From: Paracoccaceae bacterium
GTDB lineage: Bacteria; Pseudomonadota; Alphaproteobacteria; Rhodobacterales; Rhodobacteraceae
Length of the DNA: 64,000 nucleotides
NCBI GenBank assembly: GCA_011389685.1
Contig: JAABTV010000009.1
Coordinates: 1 to 64,000, forward strand
Direction of reading: 5' to 3'
How positions within the stretch are numbered: position 1 is the first letter of the stretch; each line of letters opens with the position of its first letter. The notes beneath the pieces were generated by a model that worked only from the letters and a program-made list of their open reading frames with translations, was not told the origin of the DNA and did no database searches. This document shows, in pieces, positions 1-10,418 of this stretch. The position numbers and the translations under genes were made by a program.

Positions 1-39
1 TCTCGTTGTTCAGAAGTGCCTTCTGCTCTTCCCTGTCGC

Positions 40-1203
40 TCACCCCATCAACCCCATCAACTCACGCCCCACCAGCATCCGGCGGATCTCGGACGTGCCC
101 GCGCCGATCTCCATCAGCTTGGCATCGCGAAAGATGCGGCCCACCGGGTTGTCGTTCAGGTATCCGGCCCCCCCGAACGCCTGCACTGCCTGATGGCTGA
201 CCTTCATCGCCTCTTCACTGGCATAAAGCACGCAGGCCGCCGCGTCCTGGCGCGTGACCTCGCCGCGATCACAGGCCTTGGCGACCTCGTAGATATAGGC
301 GCGGGCCGAGTTCATCGCGGTGTACATGTCCGCGATCTTGCCCTGCATGAGCTGGAAATTCCCGATCGGCTGGCCGAACTGGTGGCGCTCCTTCATGTAG
401 GGCATGACCTCGTCCATGCAGGCCGCCATGATCCCGGTGCCGATCCCCGACAGCACCACGCGCTCGTAATCGAGCCCCGACATCAGCACCGCAACGCCCT
501 TGCCCTCTTCACCCAGCACGTTCTCGAACGGCACTTCGACATTATCGAAGATGAGCTCGGCGGTGTTCGACCCACGCATGCCCAGCTTGTCGAAATGCGG
601 GCCGGTCGAAAAGCCCTTCATGGTCTTTTCCACGATGAAGGCGGTGATCCCCTTGGCGCCCGCCTCCATGTCGGTCTTGGCATAAACCACCAGCACATCC
701 GCATCTGGCCCGTTGGTGATCCAGTATTTGTTGCCGTTGAGAACATAGCGATCGTTCTTCTTGTCGGCGCGCAGCTTCATGCTCACCACGTCGGACCCGG
801 CCGAGGGTTCGGACATCGCCAGCGCCCCGACATGCTCACCCGAGATCAGCCCGGGCAGGAATTTCTGCTTCTGTTCATGCGTCGCGTTGCGCCGGATCTG
901 GTTGACGCAGAGATTGGAATGCGCGCCGTAGCTGAGGCTGACCGAGGCCGAGGCCCGCGCGATCTCCTCGACCGCGACCACATGGGCGAGATAGCTCATG
1001 TCGGCCCCGCCATATTCCTCCGGCGTGGTCACGCCCAGCAGGCCCAGCTCGCCAAACTCGCGCCACAGCGCATTGGGGAACTCGTTGCTGCGGTCGATCT
1101 CGCCCGCCATCGGCTTGATCCGCTCCTGCGCGAAACGATGCACCATCTCGCGCAGCGCGTTCACATCCTCGCCCAGATCGAAATTCATTGACCCCATGAA
1201 CAT
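40..1203 (-). CDS. ivd: Isovaleryl-CoA dehydrogenase (acyl-CoA dehydrogenase family)
   Basis: 387 aa; ACAD motifs ([76 protein letters not shown]). Confidence 0.93.
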   Translation of the reverse strand: MFMGSMNFDLGEDVNALREMVHRFAQERIKPMAGEIDRSNEFPNALWREFGELGLLGVTTPEEYGGADMSYLAHVVAVEEIARASASVSLSYGAHSNLCVNQIRRNATHEQKQKFLPGLISGEHVGALAMSEPSAGSDVVSMKLRADKKNDRYVLNGNKYWITNGPDADVLVVYAKTDMEAGAKGITAFIVEKTMKGFSTGPHFDKLGMRGSNTAELIFDNVEVPFENVLGEEGKGVAVLMSGLDYERVVLSGIGTGIMAACMDEVMPYMKERHQFGQPIGNFQLMQGKIADMYTAMNSARAYIYEVAKACDRGEVTRQDAAACVLYASEEAMKVSHQAVQAFGGAGYLNDNPVGRIFRDAKLMEIGAGTSEIRRMLVGRELMGLMG

Positions 1204-1298
1204 GCGGTCGCCCTCCGGTTTATTGAACAGTTGTTCATTTCCTACCCCATCCCCCGATTCGGATCAACCTGATCCATCTTTCCGCACGCACCCCTTGA

Positions 1299-1434
1299 CT
1301 GGGGGTTTCACCCCCAGACCCCCAAGGTATTTCGGGTCAGATGAAGACCTGGGCCTTGGGCTTCATCTTGCCTGAAATACTCCGGGGGGGTGACAAAATC
1401 CTGAAGGGATTTTGCACCTCGGGGGCTGGCCCCC
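1299..1434. repeat. Intergenic palindromic repeat cluster (four successive inverted repeats)
   Basis: CTGGGGGT-ttc-ACCCCCAG (1299-1317); AGGTATTTCGGGTCAGATGAAG (1325-1346) against CTTCATCTTGCCTGAAATACTC (1361-1382); CAAAATCC-GGATTTTG (1394-1414); GGGGGC-tg-GCCCCC (1421-1434). Confidence 0.75.
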
Positions 1435-1468
1435 GCTCCGCCCTGTCGGCGCCGCCCACGGGCCGCCG

Positions 1469-2662
1469 TCATTGCCCCTGGAATACAGCCCCCACCTCGG
1501 CCCGGATGATCCGCGCGATGAGCGCGCAATCCTCAAGGCTGAAGGTCAGGGGCAGGCGCATGTCGAGGATGGATCTCAGGATGCGGTCGCTTTCCGGCAT
1601 CGGCGACGAGGGCGCATAGCGCCAACTGTCATAGCGCGAGGTAAACCCCACAGGCTCGGCCCCGCCGAACCATTTGAGTTCCACGCCCCGTGCAGCACAG
1701 CGGCGCAGGACCGCCTTGATCCTGTCCTCGGCCCAGTCGAGCAGCAGGAACTGGATCGAGGAACCGACGAAACGCTCTTCTTCTGGCCGCTCGACCACGG
1801 TCAGCCCCGGCGTGCCGCGCAGCCCCTCCTCGACCACGCGGTAGCGCGTGGTCCAGGCCGCGCATTGCGCCTCGAGCCGGGCCAGTTGCGGGCGCAGGAT
1901 CGCCGCGCGCAGGTTGTCCATCCGCCCCGACATGTTGGGCGTTTCGTATTTCACCTGCTCGAACACCTCGGGCCCCGGCGCGGCGAGGTGGCGACCGTAG
2001 AGCATGTAGGACCCCGACAGAACGACCGCCCGCGCCGCGATCTCCGCGTCATCGGTGATCAGGAACCCGCCCTCGCCCGAATTGAGATGCTTGTAGGTCT
2101 GGGTCGAATAGCAGCCGATCACCCCGTCCCGGCCCGACAGCCGCCCGCGCCAGCGCGCGCCCATCGTGTGCGCGCAATCCTCGATCACGGTGATGCCATG
2201 GGCGCGGCAGATCTCCATCAGCCGGTCCATGTCGGCCAGATGCCCGCGCATGTGGCTCAGCATCAGAACCCGCGCCTCGCCGGCCTTGGCCGCGAGGTCA
2301 TCAAGGTCGATCACCAGCCCCTCGGTCACGCCCACGAAGACCGGCACCGCGCCGACGCTTGCGATGGCCCCCGGCACCGGGGCCAGCGTGAAGGCATTGG
2401 TCAGCACCGGATCGCCCGGCTTCACCCCCACGGCGCGCAACGCACAGGCCAGCGCATAGCCGCCCGAGGCCACGGCAAGGCAGTATCGCGCGCCCATGGC
2501 CTCGGCGAATTCCCGTTCCAGAAGCGCCACTTCGCCCGGATCGTCGCCCGTCAGGTTATAGCGATGCAACCGCCCGCTTTTCATCACCGCGATCGCGGCC
2601 TCGATCCCGGCATCGGGGATCGGCTCCTGCTGGGTGAAGCTGCCCTTGAAAACCTCGCTCAT
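1469..2662 (-). CDS. DegT/DnrJ/EryC1/StrS-family PLP aminotransferase
   Basis: 397 aa; fold-type I motifs VIEDCAHTMGA and TYKHLNSGEGG (PLP lysine). Confidence 0.85.
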   Translation of the reverse strand: MSEVFKGSFTQQEPIPDAGIEAAIAVMKSGRLHRYNLTGDDPGEVALLEREFAEAMGARYCLAVASGGYALACALRAVGVKPGDPVLTNAFTLAPVPGAIASVGAVPVFVGVTEGLVIDLDDLAAKAGEARVLMLSHMRGHLADMDRLMEICRAHGITVIEDCAHTMGARWRGRLSGRDGVIGCYSTQTYKHLNSGEGGFLITDDAEIAARAVVLSGSYMLYGRHLAAPGPEVFEQVKYETPNMSGRMDNLRAAILRPQLARLEAQCAAWTTRYRVVEEGLRGTPGLTVVERPEEERFVGSSIQFLLLDWAEDRIKAVLRRCAARGVELKWFGGAEPVGFTSRYDSWRYAPSSPMPESDRILRSILDMRLPLTFSLEDCALIARIIRAEVGAVFQGQ

Positions 2663-2712
2663 GGGATATTTCTGCGCCAGCCTGCGCAGCGCGTCAACGC
2701 TGCCGCGACGGC

Positions 2713-3375
2713 TCAGCGCAACAATCGTTCCACCACGCCGGGCAATTCCTCGTAAGCGTCGATCAGCGCCTCGGGCGCCAGCGCCGCCATATCCGCGCCC
2801 GATGGCCCGAAGGTCACCAGCACCGACGGCACCCCCGCCGCCCGCGCGGTCATGCGGTCGGTGTCGCTGTCACCTACGAGCAGACAGCGCGCCGGATCGC
2901 CGCGCAGCCGCCGCGCCGCCTCGCGCAGCGGCTCCGGGTCGGGCTTGCGCACCGGAAGCGTATCGGCCCCCACCAGCGCACCGAACGCCGCCCGCGCCCC
3001 CAGGCTCACCATCAGCCGCTCGGCCAGCGCCTCGGGCTTGTTGGTGCAGATCCCCACGCCATGGCCCGTCCGCGCCAGCGCCTCGACCGCCGCCATCGCC
3101 CCGGGATAAAGCACCGTATGCGTGTCGATCGCGCCGGCATATTCCTCGAGCAGGCGCGGATACCACGCCGCGATCTCCACCTCGGGACGCCCCCCCATCC
3201 GGGTGAAACCCAGTCGCAGCATCGCCTTGCCCCCGCGCAGCGCCGTGCCCGCATCACGCCCCGGATCGAGCAGATCGCCCACCCCCATCACCCGGAAACA
3301 GGCATTCGCCGCCGCGATCAGATCGCCCGACGTATCCGCCAAAGTCCCGTCGAGATCGAAAATCACCGATTTCAT
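2713..3375 (-). CDS. HAD-IA hydrolase, phosphoglycolate phosphatase-like
   Basis: 220 aa from internal start MKSVIFDLDGTLADTSGDL; HAD motifs DLDGTLADT, TNKP, LLVGDSDTD. The upstream part of the 731-aa ORF is antisense to glmU. Confidence 0.88.
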   Translation of the reverse strand: MKSVIFDLDGTLADTSGDLIAAANACFRVMGVGDLLDPGRDAGTALRGGKAMLRLGFTRMGGRPEVEIAAWYPRLLEEYAGAIDTHTVLYPGAMAAVEALARTGHGVGICTNKPEALAERLMVSLGARAAFGALVGADTLPVRKPDPEPLREAARRLRGDPARCLLVGDSDTDRMTARAAGVPSVLVTFGPSGADMAALAPEALIDAYEELPGVVERLLR

Positions 3376-3507
3376 CTGCCTGCCCCGCCCCGGCGAAAAC
3401 CCGCCTGCCCCTGTCACACGCCGCAATCTATCTTGAACGCGCCCGCCCTTGCCACGCGGTGCCAACCGGATAAAACGGGCGCGACGGCAATGACAAGAGA
3501 AACCTTT

Positions 3508-4863
3508 ATGAGCACAAGCCTGATCATCCTCGCCGCCGGACAAGGCACGCGCATGAACTCCGACCTGCCCAAGGTGCTGCACCCGGTGGCCGGGGCGCCG
3601 CTGTTGATCCATGCGATGAAGTCCGGCGCCGCGCTCACGCCCGAACGCACCGTCATCGTGGCCGGTGTGGGCGCCGAGGAGGTCGCAACGGCCGTGCAAG
3701 CCTTCGACGATTCCGCGCAGGTCGTGATCCAGTCCGAACAGCGCGGCACCGGCCACGCGGTGCTCTGCGCCCGGGATGCGCTCCGCGGGGCATCGGGTGA
3801 CGTGATCGTGCTCTATGGCGACACGCCCTTCATCCGCCCCGAAACGCTCGCGCGGATGGCCGAGGCCCGGGCGCGCCATGATGTCGTCGTGCTGGGGTTT
3901 GAGCCCGCCGATCCCGGTCGCTACGGGCGCCTCGTGATGCAGGGCGAGATGCTGGAGCGGATTGTCGAATACAAGGACGCCTCGGATCAGGAACGCATGA
4001 TCACGCTGTGCAACAGTGGCGTCATCGCCGCCTCCGCCAGCACGCTTTTCGACCTGCTCGACTCCGTCACCAACGACAATGCCAGCCGGGAATACTACCT
4101 CACCGATATCGTCGCCATTGCCCGCAAGCGCGGGCTTTCGGCCAGCGCCGTCACCTGCGACGAGACCGAGACCCTGGGCGTCAATTCCCGCGATCAACTG
4201 GCCCGGGCCGAAGCCGCATTCCAGGCCCGCGCCCGCGCCGAGGCACTGGAGAACGGCGTCACCCTCACCGCCCCCGAAACCGTGTTCTTCGCCCATGACA
4301 CGGTGATCGGGCGCGACACGGTGATAGAACCCAACGTGATCTTCGGCCCCGATGTGACCGTGGAATCCGGTGCCCGAATCCGCGCCTTCTCCCATCTCGA
4401 AGGCTGCCACGTGTCGCGCGGCGCGATCGTCGGCCCCTATGCAAGGCTGCGCCCCGGCGCGGAACTCTCCGAAAACGTCCATGTCGGTAATTTCGTCGAG
4501 GTCAAGAACGCCACGCTGGCCGAGGGCGCCAAGGCCAACCACCTCAGCTATCTCGGGGATGCCAGCATCGGCGCGGGCACGAACATTGGCGCAGGCACGA
4601 TCACCTGCAACTATGACGGCGTGATGAAGCACCGGACCGAGATCGGCGCCCGCGCCTTCATCGGCTCGAACACCATGCTGGTGGCCCCGGTGCGCGTGGG
4701 CAACGATGCGATGACCGGCACCGGCACCGTGGTCACGCGCGACGTGCCCGACGCGGCGCTGGCGATCGGCCGGGCCGAACAGCAGAACAAACCGGGGCTG
4801 GCGCGCAAAATGTTCGAAATGTTGAAAACCAAAAAGGCAAAGCGCGACGGGGAGAGCAGATAA
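3508..4863 (+). CDS. glmU: Bifunctional N-acetylglucosamine-1-P uridyltransferase / glucosamine-1-P acetyltransferase
   Basis: ~451 aa; LAAGQGTRMNSDLPKVLHPVAG nucleotidyltransferase motif and left-handed beta-helix hexapeptide C-terminus (IGAGTITCNYDGVMKHRTEIG). Alternative start at 3490. Confidence 0.96.
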   Translation: MSTSLIILAAGQGTRMNSDLPKVLHPVAGAPLLIHAMKSGAALTPERTVIVAGVGAEEVATAVQAFDDSAQVVIQSEQRGTGHAVLCARDALRGASGDVIVLYGDTPFIRPETLARMAEARARHDVVVLGFEPADPGRYGRLVMQGEMLERIVEYKDASDQERMITLCNSGVIAASASTLFDLLDSVTNDNASREYYLTDIVAIARKRGLSASAVTCDETETLGVNSRDQLARAEAAFQARARAEALENGVTLTAPETVFFAHDTVIGRDTVIEPNVIFGPDVTVESGARIRAFSHLEGCHVSRGAIVGPYARLRPGAELSENVHVGNFVEVKNATLAEGAKANHLSYLGDASIGAGTNIGAGTITCNYDGVMKHRTEIGARAFIGSNTMLVAPVRVGNDAMTGTGTVVTRDVPDAALAIGRAEQQNKPGLARKMFEMLKTKKAKRDGESR

Positions 4864-6686
4864 TGTGCGGAATTGTCGGGGTGCTGGGCAATCACGAAGC
4901 CGCCCCAATCCTTGTCGAGGCGCTGAAACGGCTCGAATATCGCGGCTATGACAGCGCCGGGATCGCCACCCTGAATGACGGTCGGCTCGACCGCCGGCGC
5001 GCGGTGGGCAAGCTGGTGAACCTCTCCGATCTTCTGGTGCATGAACCGCTCGCCGGCAAGTCCGGGATCGGCCATACCCGCTGGGCGACCCATGGCGCGC
5101 CCACCGTCGACAACGCCCACCCCCACCGCGCCGGACCGGTGGCCGTGGTGCATAACGGCATCATCGAAAATTTCCGCGAGATCCGCGCGGAACTGGCCGG
5201 GAAGGGCATCCGTTTCACCACCGAGACCGACACCGAAACCGTGGCCCTGCTGGTGCAAGACCACATGGATCGGGGCCTTGCCCCGCGCGAGGCTGCGCTG
5301 GAAACCATCAAGCGGCTGACCGGCGCCTATGCGCTGTGTTTTCTCTTCGAGGGCGAAACCGACCTGCTGATCGCCGCGCGCCAGGGCTCGCCGCTGGCCA
5401 TCGGCCATGGCGAGGGCGAGATGTTCGTGGGCTCCGACGCCATCGCGCTCGCCACTATGACCAACCGCATCACCTATCTCGAAGAGGGCGATTTCGCCGT
5501 GATCACGCGGCATAGCCTTGAAATCCTCGATCGCGAGAACCGTCCCGCCAACCGCGAGATCCGCACCGTCTCGATCGAGAACACGCAAGTCGACAAGGCC
5601 GGGCACAAGCATTTCATGGCCAAGGAAATCGCCGAACAGCCCAAGGTCATCGGCGAGGCGATCCTGCATTACCTTTCGGATGACGGCAAATCGGTGGTCC
5701 TGCCCGGCAAGGGGATCGACTTCACGCAGATCGACCGGCTCTCCATGGTCGCCTGCGGCACCGCCTTCTATGCCTGCCTGACCGCGAAATACTGGTTCGA
5801 ACAGATCGCCGGCCTGCCCTGCGATGTCGATATCGCCTCCGAATTCCGCTATCGCGAACCGCCGATCCCGGCCCGCACCGCCGCCCTTTTCGTCAGCCAG
5901 TCGGGCGAAACCGCCGACACGCTGGCCGCGCTGCGCTTCTGCGAGGGCCGCGCCGCCACGATCCTCTCGGTGGTCAACGTCCCCGAAAGCTCGATCGCGC
6001 GCGAATCCGACCTCGCCCTGCCGATCCTTGCAGGCACCGAAATCGGCGTCGCCTCGACCAAGGCCTTCACGTGCCAGCTCACGGTGCTCTACATGCTGGC
6101 GCTCAAGGCGGCGCAGGATCGCGGGGCGATCAACGATGACCAACTCGCCGATCACCTCAGCGCCCTGCGCGCGCTGCCCTCGGCCTTCAACACCGCGCTC
6201 GAAGGCTCGCACGCCATGGCCGAGGCCGCCCGCAAGCTCGCCGAGGCCCGCGACATCCTCTTCCTGGGCCGCGGCCTGATGTTTCCCCTCGCGCTCGAAG
6301 GCGCCCTGAAACTGAAGGAAATCAGCTATATCCATGCCGAAGCTTATGCGTCAGGTGAACTCAAGCACGGCCCCATCGCGCTGATCGACAAACATGTCCC
6401 CGTGGTCGTGATGGCGCCTCGCGACGCGCTTTTCGACAAGACCACCTCGAACATGCAGGAAGTGATCGCCCGCAGCGGTCGTGTGCTTCTGGTGACCGAT
6501 CCGCCCGGCGCCGCCGAGGCCGCGGACGACGCCTGGATCACCCTCACCATGCCACAGGTCGAGCCCAATCTCACGCCGATCCTCTACGCGCTCCCGGCCC
6601 AGCTTCTGGCCTATCACACCGCGGTGGCCAAGGGCACCGACGTGGACCAGCCCCGCAATCTCGCCAAATCGGTGACGGTGGAATAA
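4863..6686 (+). CDS. glmS: Glutamine-fructose-6-phosphate aminotransferase
   Basis: 607 aa; MCGIVGVLG N-terminal Cys GATase II plus SIS domains; start overlaps the glmU stop (TAATG). Confidence 0.97.
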   Translation: MCGIVGVLGNHEAAPILVEALKRLEYRGYDSAGIATLNDGRLDRRRAVGKLVNLSDLLVHEPLAGKSGIGHTRWATHGAPTVDNAHPHRAGPVAVVHNGIIENFREIRAELAGKGIRFTTETDTETVALLVQDHMDRGLAPREAALETIKRLTGAYALCFLFEGETDLLIAARQGSPLAIGHGEGEMFVGSDAIALATMTNRITYLEEGDFAVITRHSLEILDRENRPANREIRTVSIENTQVDKAGHKHFMAKEIAEQPKVIGEAILHYLSDDGKSVVLPGKGIDFTQIDRLSMVACGTAFYACLTAKYWFEQIAGLPCDVDIASEFRYREPPIPARTAALFVSQSGETADTLAALRFCEGRAATILSVVNVPESSIARESDLALPILAGTEIGVASTKAFTCQLTVLYMLALKAAQDRGAINDDQLADHLSALRALPSAFNTALEGSHAMAEAARKLAEARDILFLGRGLMFPLALEGALKLKEISYIHAEAYASGELKHGPIALIDKHVPVVVMAPRDALFDKTTSNMQEVIARSGRVLLVTDPPGAAEAADDAWITLTMPQVEPNLTPILYALPAQLLAYHTAVAKGTDVDQPRNLAKSVTVE

Positions 6687-6692
6687 GTCGGC

Positions 6693-7397
6693 ATGCCTCC
6701 GCAGCATCGCAGCCAGACCATCACGCTCGACGATGCGCTGGCCCGGTTGCGCGCCCTGATCGAACCCGGCCGCGCCGAGGGCCAGCGCGCCTATCACAAG
6801 CAAAGCCGCGAGGTGCTGGGCATCCCCAACCCGGCGCTGAACGACCTCACCAAGGCGTGGCGCCAACAGCTCACCGTGGACGAGCGCGTCACCCTCGCCA
6901 ATCAGCTCTGGCAGACCGATATCTTCGAGGCCCGCATCGCCGCCGCCAAGCTGCTGACCCAGGCCCGCATCCGCCCCGACGCCGCCGCCTGGGCGCTGAT
7001 CCGGGGCTGGGTGCCCGACTTTGACAGTTGGGCAATCGCCGATCATGCCTGCATTGCCGGGCAGAAACGTCTCGTCGCCGATCCCGCACGGCTCGACGCG
7101 GTCGAACCCTGGACCCGGTCCGACCATATGTGGACGCGCCGCGCGGCGCTGGTCATTACCCTGCCCTGGACCCGGCAGAACCACCCCGGCCCGGAGGATC
7201 TGGCGATCCGCGACCGGGTGCTGGGATGGGCCGCCTCTTACGTCGACGATCGGGAATGGTTCATCCAGAAAGCCGTGGCCTGGTGGCTTCGCGATCTTTC
7301 GAAACACGACCCCGCCCGCACCCGGGCCTTCCTCGACGCCCATGGCGACCGGATGAAACCGTTTGCCCGAAAGGAGGCGGGAAAATACCTGCCATAA
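6693..7397 (+). CDS. DNA alkylation repair enzyme (AlkD-like HEAT-repeat family)
   Basis: 234 aa; LANQLWQTDIFEARIAAAKLL and VPDFDSWAIADHAC pattern of the AlkD/DNA alkylation repair family. Confidence 0.8.
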   Translation: MPPQHRSQTITLDDALARLRALIEPGRAEGQRAYHKQSREVLGIPNPALNDLTKAWRQQLTVDERVTLANQLWQTDIFEARIAAAKLLTQARIRPDAAAWALIRGWVPDFDSWAIADHACIAGQKRLVADPARLDAVEPWTRSDHMWTRRAALVITLPWTRQNHPGPEDLAIRDRVLGWAASYVDDREWFIQKAVAWWLRDLSKHDPARTRAFLDAHGDRMKPFARKEAGKYLP

Positions 7398-7458
7398 GAT
7401 CCTGCGCGCGCTTCGCCGGGGACAGAACCGCATGACCCGGGGCCCAACGCGCGCAACA

Positions 7459-7565
7459 TTAACCACTTTGGCCCCGCCCTTCGCTGCGACGCGGCGGTGC
7501 ACACCCGACAGCCGGGCAGCAGCCGGATGTCACCCCTCGATTCCAGCCGGAAACCCGCGTTAACC
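7459..7565. repeat. Dispersed intergenic repeat, copy 1
   Basis: TTAACC ... CAGCCGGGCAGCAGCCGG (7509-7526) ATGTCACCCC (7527-7536) ... GTTAACC (7559-7565); same layout at 34727-34835. Confidence 0.6.
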
Positions 7566-7581
7566 TTGCGGAACGGGGCGT

Positions 7582-8082
7582 TTACTCGCTGTAAACTTCG
7601 ACCTCCGGCAGATCGGTCAGCGGCGCCTCGATCACCCGCAATGCGGCCAGAGACATGCGGCTTCCGGCGGTTTTCGGGCCGTCGGTGGGGATCAGGTCAA
7701 GCTCCACCGCCTTGCCATTGCTGGGAAAAACCACGCGCCCCCGCCCCGGGGCGGACACCAGCGGCGTTTCGATCCAAAGACCCGGTCGCGACGGATCGCC
7801 CAGCGACGCGATGGTGCGCCCAAGGCTGCGCCCCTGCCCGCTGGCCTGCGCCGCCTGCCCGGCGCGCTCGGCCGCCTGCTTTTCCTCGGCGCTGGTGGTG
7901 TCGAACTCCGCAACCGTCCGCGCCCGCGGCGATGGACGCTGTGCCGCACCGGACGGCCGTGCCACCGGACGGACCTGCGATTCCTCGGCCGGATTTGGCG
8001 CAACCTCTTGTTGCAAGGGTAAAATCTGCCCACAGCCTGCAAGCAGAGCCGCCGCGCTCAAAACCAAGATAGCCTGTTTCAT
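7582..8082 (-). CDS. Putative lipoprotein
   Basis: 166 aa from [19 protein letters not shown] (lipobox LLAGC). Confidence 0.7.
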   Translation of the reverse strand: MKQAILVLSAAALLAGCGQILPLQQEVAPNPAEESQVRPVARPSGAAQRPSPRARTVAEFDTTSAEEKQAAERAGQAAQASGQGRSLGRTIASLGDPSRPGLWIETPLVSAPGRGRVVFPSNGKAVELDLIPTDGPKTAGSRMSLAALRVIEAPLTDLPEVEVYSE

Positions 8083-8168
8083 GGGCCAAGTGTATGCGCC
8101 CCGCACCCGGCCATCAATCGCACAAATCGCCCTTGCGCGCACCATCGCCCGCGCTTACCTTCGCAGGC

Positions 8169-9176
8169 ATGACAGCACCCTTGATCGACCCTTTCCAGCG
8201 CGCAATCTCCTACCTGCGCGTCTCGGTGACCGACCGCTGCGATTTCCGCTGCGTCTATTGCATGTCCGAAAACATGACCTTCCTGCCCAAGAAGGAGCTT
8301 CTGACGCTGGAAGAGCTGGACCGCATGTGCTCCACCTTCATTCGCCTCGGCGTTCAGAAACTGCGCATCACCGGGGGCGAGCCACTGGTGCGGCGCGACA
8401 TCATGACGTTTTTCCGCGCGATGACCCGCCATCTCGAGTCCGGTGCGCTCAAGGAATTGACGCTGACCACCAATGGCAGCCAATTGCACCGCTTTTCCAA
8501 GGACTTGTTTGATGCGGGCGTGCGCCGGGTGAACATCTCGCTCGACACGCTGGACCCGGAGAAATTCGCCGCGATCACCCGCTGGGGGCGGCTCGACAAC
8601 GTGCTGCGCGGGATCGACGCGGCGCAAGAGGCCGGGCTCAGGGTCAAGATCAACGCGGTCGCCCTCAAGGGCTTCAACGATGTCGAACTCTTCGAGCTCA
8701 CCGAATGGGCGGCGGCGCGCGACATGGATCTCACCTGGATCGAGGTCATGCCGATGGGCGATATCGGCAACGAGGACCGGCTCGATCAATACTGGTCGCT
8801 CAAGGACCTGCGCGCGCAACTCGAATCACGCTACACGCTCACCGACCTGGCCGAGCGTTCGGGCGGGCCCGCACGCTACGTCAAGATCATGGAAACCGGT
8901 CAGAAGATAGGCTTCATCACGCCGCTCACGCATAACTTCTGCGAAAGCTGCAACCGCGTCCGCCTCACCTGCACGGGCGAGCTTTTCATGTGCCTCGGTC
9001 AGGAGGATCAGGCCGACCTGCGCGTGCCGCTGCGCACCCATCCCGACAGCGACGCCCCGCTCGAAGACGCGATCCGCGCCGCCATCGCGCGCAAGCCCAA
9101 GGGCCATGATTTCGACTATTCCCGTCAGGACGTGTCGGGCCAGATGCCCCGCCACATGAGCCACACAGGCGGCTGA
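8169..9176 (+). CDS. moaA: GTP 3',8-cyclase, molybdenum cofactor biosynthesis
   Basis: 335 aa; radical-SAM CX3CX2C (CDFRCVYC), C-terminal [20 protein letters not shown] cluster motif. Confidence 0.95.
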   Translation: MTAPLIDPFQRAISYLRVSVTDRCDFRCVYCMSENMTFLPKKELLTLEELDRMCSTFIRLGVQKLRITGGEPLVRRDIMTFFRAMTRHLESGALKELTLTTNGSQLHRFSKDLFDAGVRRVNISLDTLDPEKFAAITRWGRLDNVLRGIDAAQEAGLRVKINAVALKGFNDVELFELTEWAAARDMDLTWIEVMPMGDIGNEDRLDQYWSLKDLRAQLESRYTLTDLAERSGGPARYVKIMETGQKIGFITPLTHNFCESCNRVRLTCTGELFMCLGQEDQADLRVPLRTHPDSDAPLEDAIRAAIARKPKGHDFDYSRQDVSGQMPRHMSHTGG

Positions 9177-9196
9177 CCAGGACGGGCGGCTGACCA

Positions 9197-9221
9197 GGGC
9201 GGGCCAAAACCCGCCCTTTTC
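9197..9221 (+). terminator. Rho-independent terminator after moaA
   Basis: GGGCGGG-ccaaaa-CCCGCCC-TTTTC. Confidence 0.8.
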
Positions 9222-9227
9222 AATGCC

Positions 9228-10391
9228 TTACGCGGCGGGCATCCGCTTTTCGACCAGCTCGGCAAACCACGAGCATCCCACCGGGATCGCCTCATCGTTG
9301 AAATTGTATTCCGGGTGATGCACCATCGCCGTGTCGCCATTGCCCAGCAGGATATAGGCCCCGGGCCGTTCCTCCAGCATGAAGGCGAAATCCTCGCCCC
9401 CCATCACCAGGGGCGCCTCGTCGCAATCCCCCGAGATGGAGTTCGCCACCTCGATCGCGAAATCGGTCTGTTCGGGGTGGTTCTCCATCACCGGGTATCC
9501 GCGGATGTAATCGATCTCGGCCCGCCCCCCGAACGTGGCCGCAATCCCTTGGCAAATCTCGGAAATTCGGCGTTCGGCCAGATCGCGCATCTCCGGGCTC
9601 ATGGTGCGCACCGTGCCCTTGATCTCGACCCGTTGCGGGATCACGTTGAACGCTTTCGACGAGGTCTCGAACGACGTGACCGACACCACGATCCGGTCCA
9701 CCGGGTCGGCATTGCGGCTGGCGATGGTCTGAAGCGCGGTCACCGCCTGCGCCGCCATCACCGTCGTGTCGACCGTTTCATGCGGCTTGGCGGCATGGCC
9801 ACCCCGACCCTCGAAGGTGATGTCGAACATGTCGGTCGCCGCAAAGAACGGCCCCGAGCGGATCGCGAAACTGCCCACCGGCTTGCCCGGCCAGTTGTGC
9901 ATCCCGTAAACCTCGTGAATGCCCCAGCGTTTCATCAGCCCGTCGTCGCACATCTCCTTGCCGCCGCCGCCGCCTTCCTCGGCGGGCTGAAAGATCATCA
10001 CCGCAGTGCCATCGAAATTGCGGGTCTCAGCCAGGTATTTCGCAGCACCCAGCAGCATCGCGGTGTGCCCGTCATGGCCACAGGCATGCATCGCGCCCGG
10101 CGTCTTCGACGCATAGTCGAGCCCCGTCGCCTCGGTCATCGGAAGCGCATCCATGTCGGCGCGCAACCCGATGACCCGCCCGGATTTATCGCTCTTGCCC
10201 CGGATCACGGCTACAACGCCGGTGCGCCCGATTCCCTCGACCACCTCGTCACAGCCGAATTCGCGGAGCTTCTTGGCGACCAACGCCGAGGTCCGGTGCG
10301 TGTCGAACAGGATCTCGGGATGTTCATGGATATCGCGTCGCCATTCGGTGATCTCTCCGTGCAACTCCGCAAAGCGGTTCTTGACTGGCAT
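9228..10391 (-). CDS. M20 family amidohydrolase (hippurate hydrolase-like)
   Basis: 387 aa; LRADMDALPMTEATG, HACGHDGHTAMLLGAA, FQPAEEGGGGG, MGGEDFAFML. Confidence 0.9.
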   Translation of the reverse strand: MPVKNRFAELHGEITEWRRDIHEHPEILFDTHRTSALVAKKLREFGCDEVVEGIGRTGVVAVIRGKSDKSGRVIGLRADMDALPMTEATGLDYASKTPGAMHACGHDGHTAMLLGAAKYLAETRNFDGTAVMIFQPAEEGGGGGKEMCDDGLMKRWGIHEVYGMHNWPGKPVGSFAIRSGPFFAATDMFDITFEGRGGHAAKPHETVDTTVMAAQAVTALQTIASRNADPVDRIVVSVTSFETSSKAFNVIPQRVEIKGTVRTMSPEMRDLAERRISEICQGIAATFGGRAEIDYIRGYPVMENHPEQTDFAIEVANSISGDCDEAPLVMGGEDFAFMLEERPGAYILLGNGDTAMVHHPEYNFNDEAIPVGCSWFAELVEKRMPAA

Positions 10392-10418
10392 CTTATTCTT
10401 TCCTTCTTCTGTTATGTC

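Noticed and set aside
3376-4908. N-terminal extension of the 731-aa minus ORF containing the HAD phosphatase
   Set aside because: Antisense to glmU; the HAD protein starts at MKSVIFDLDGT (3375).
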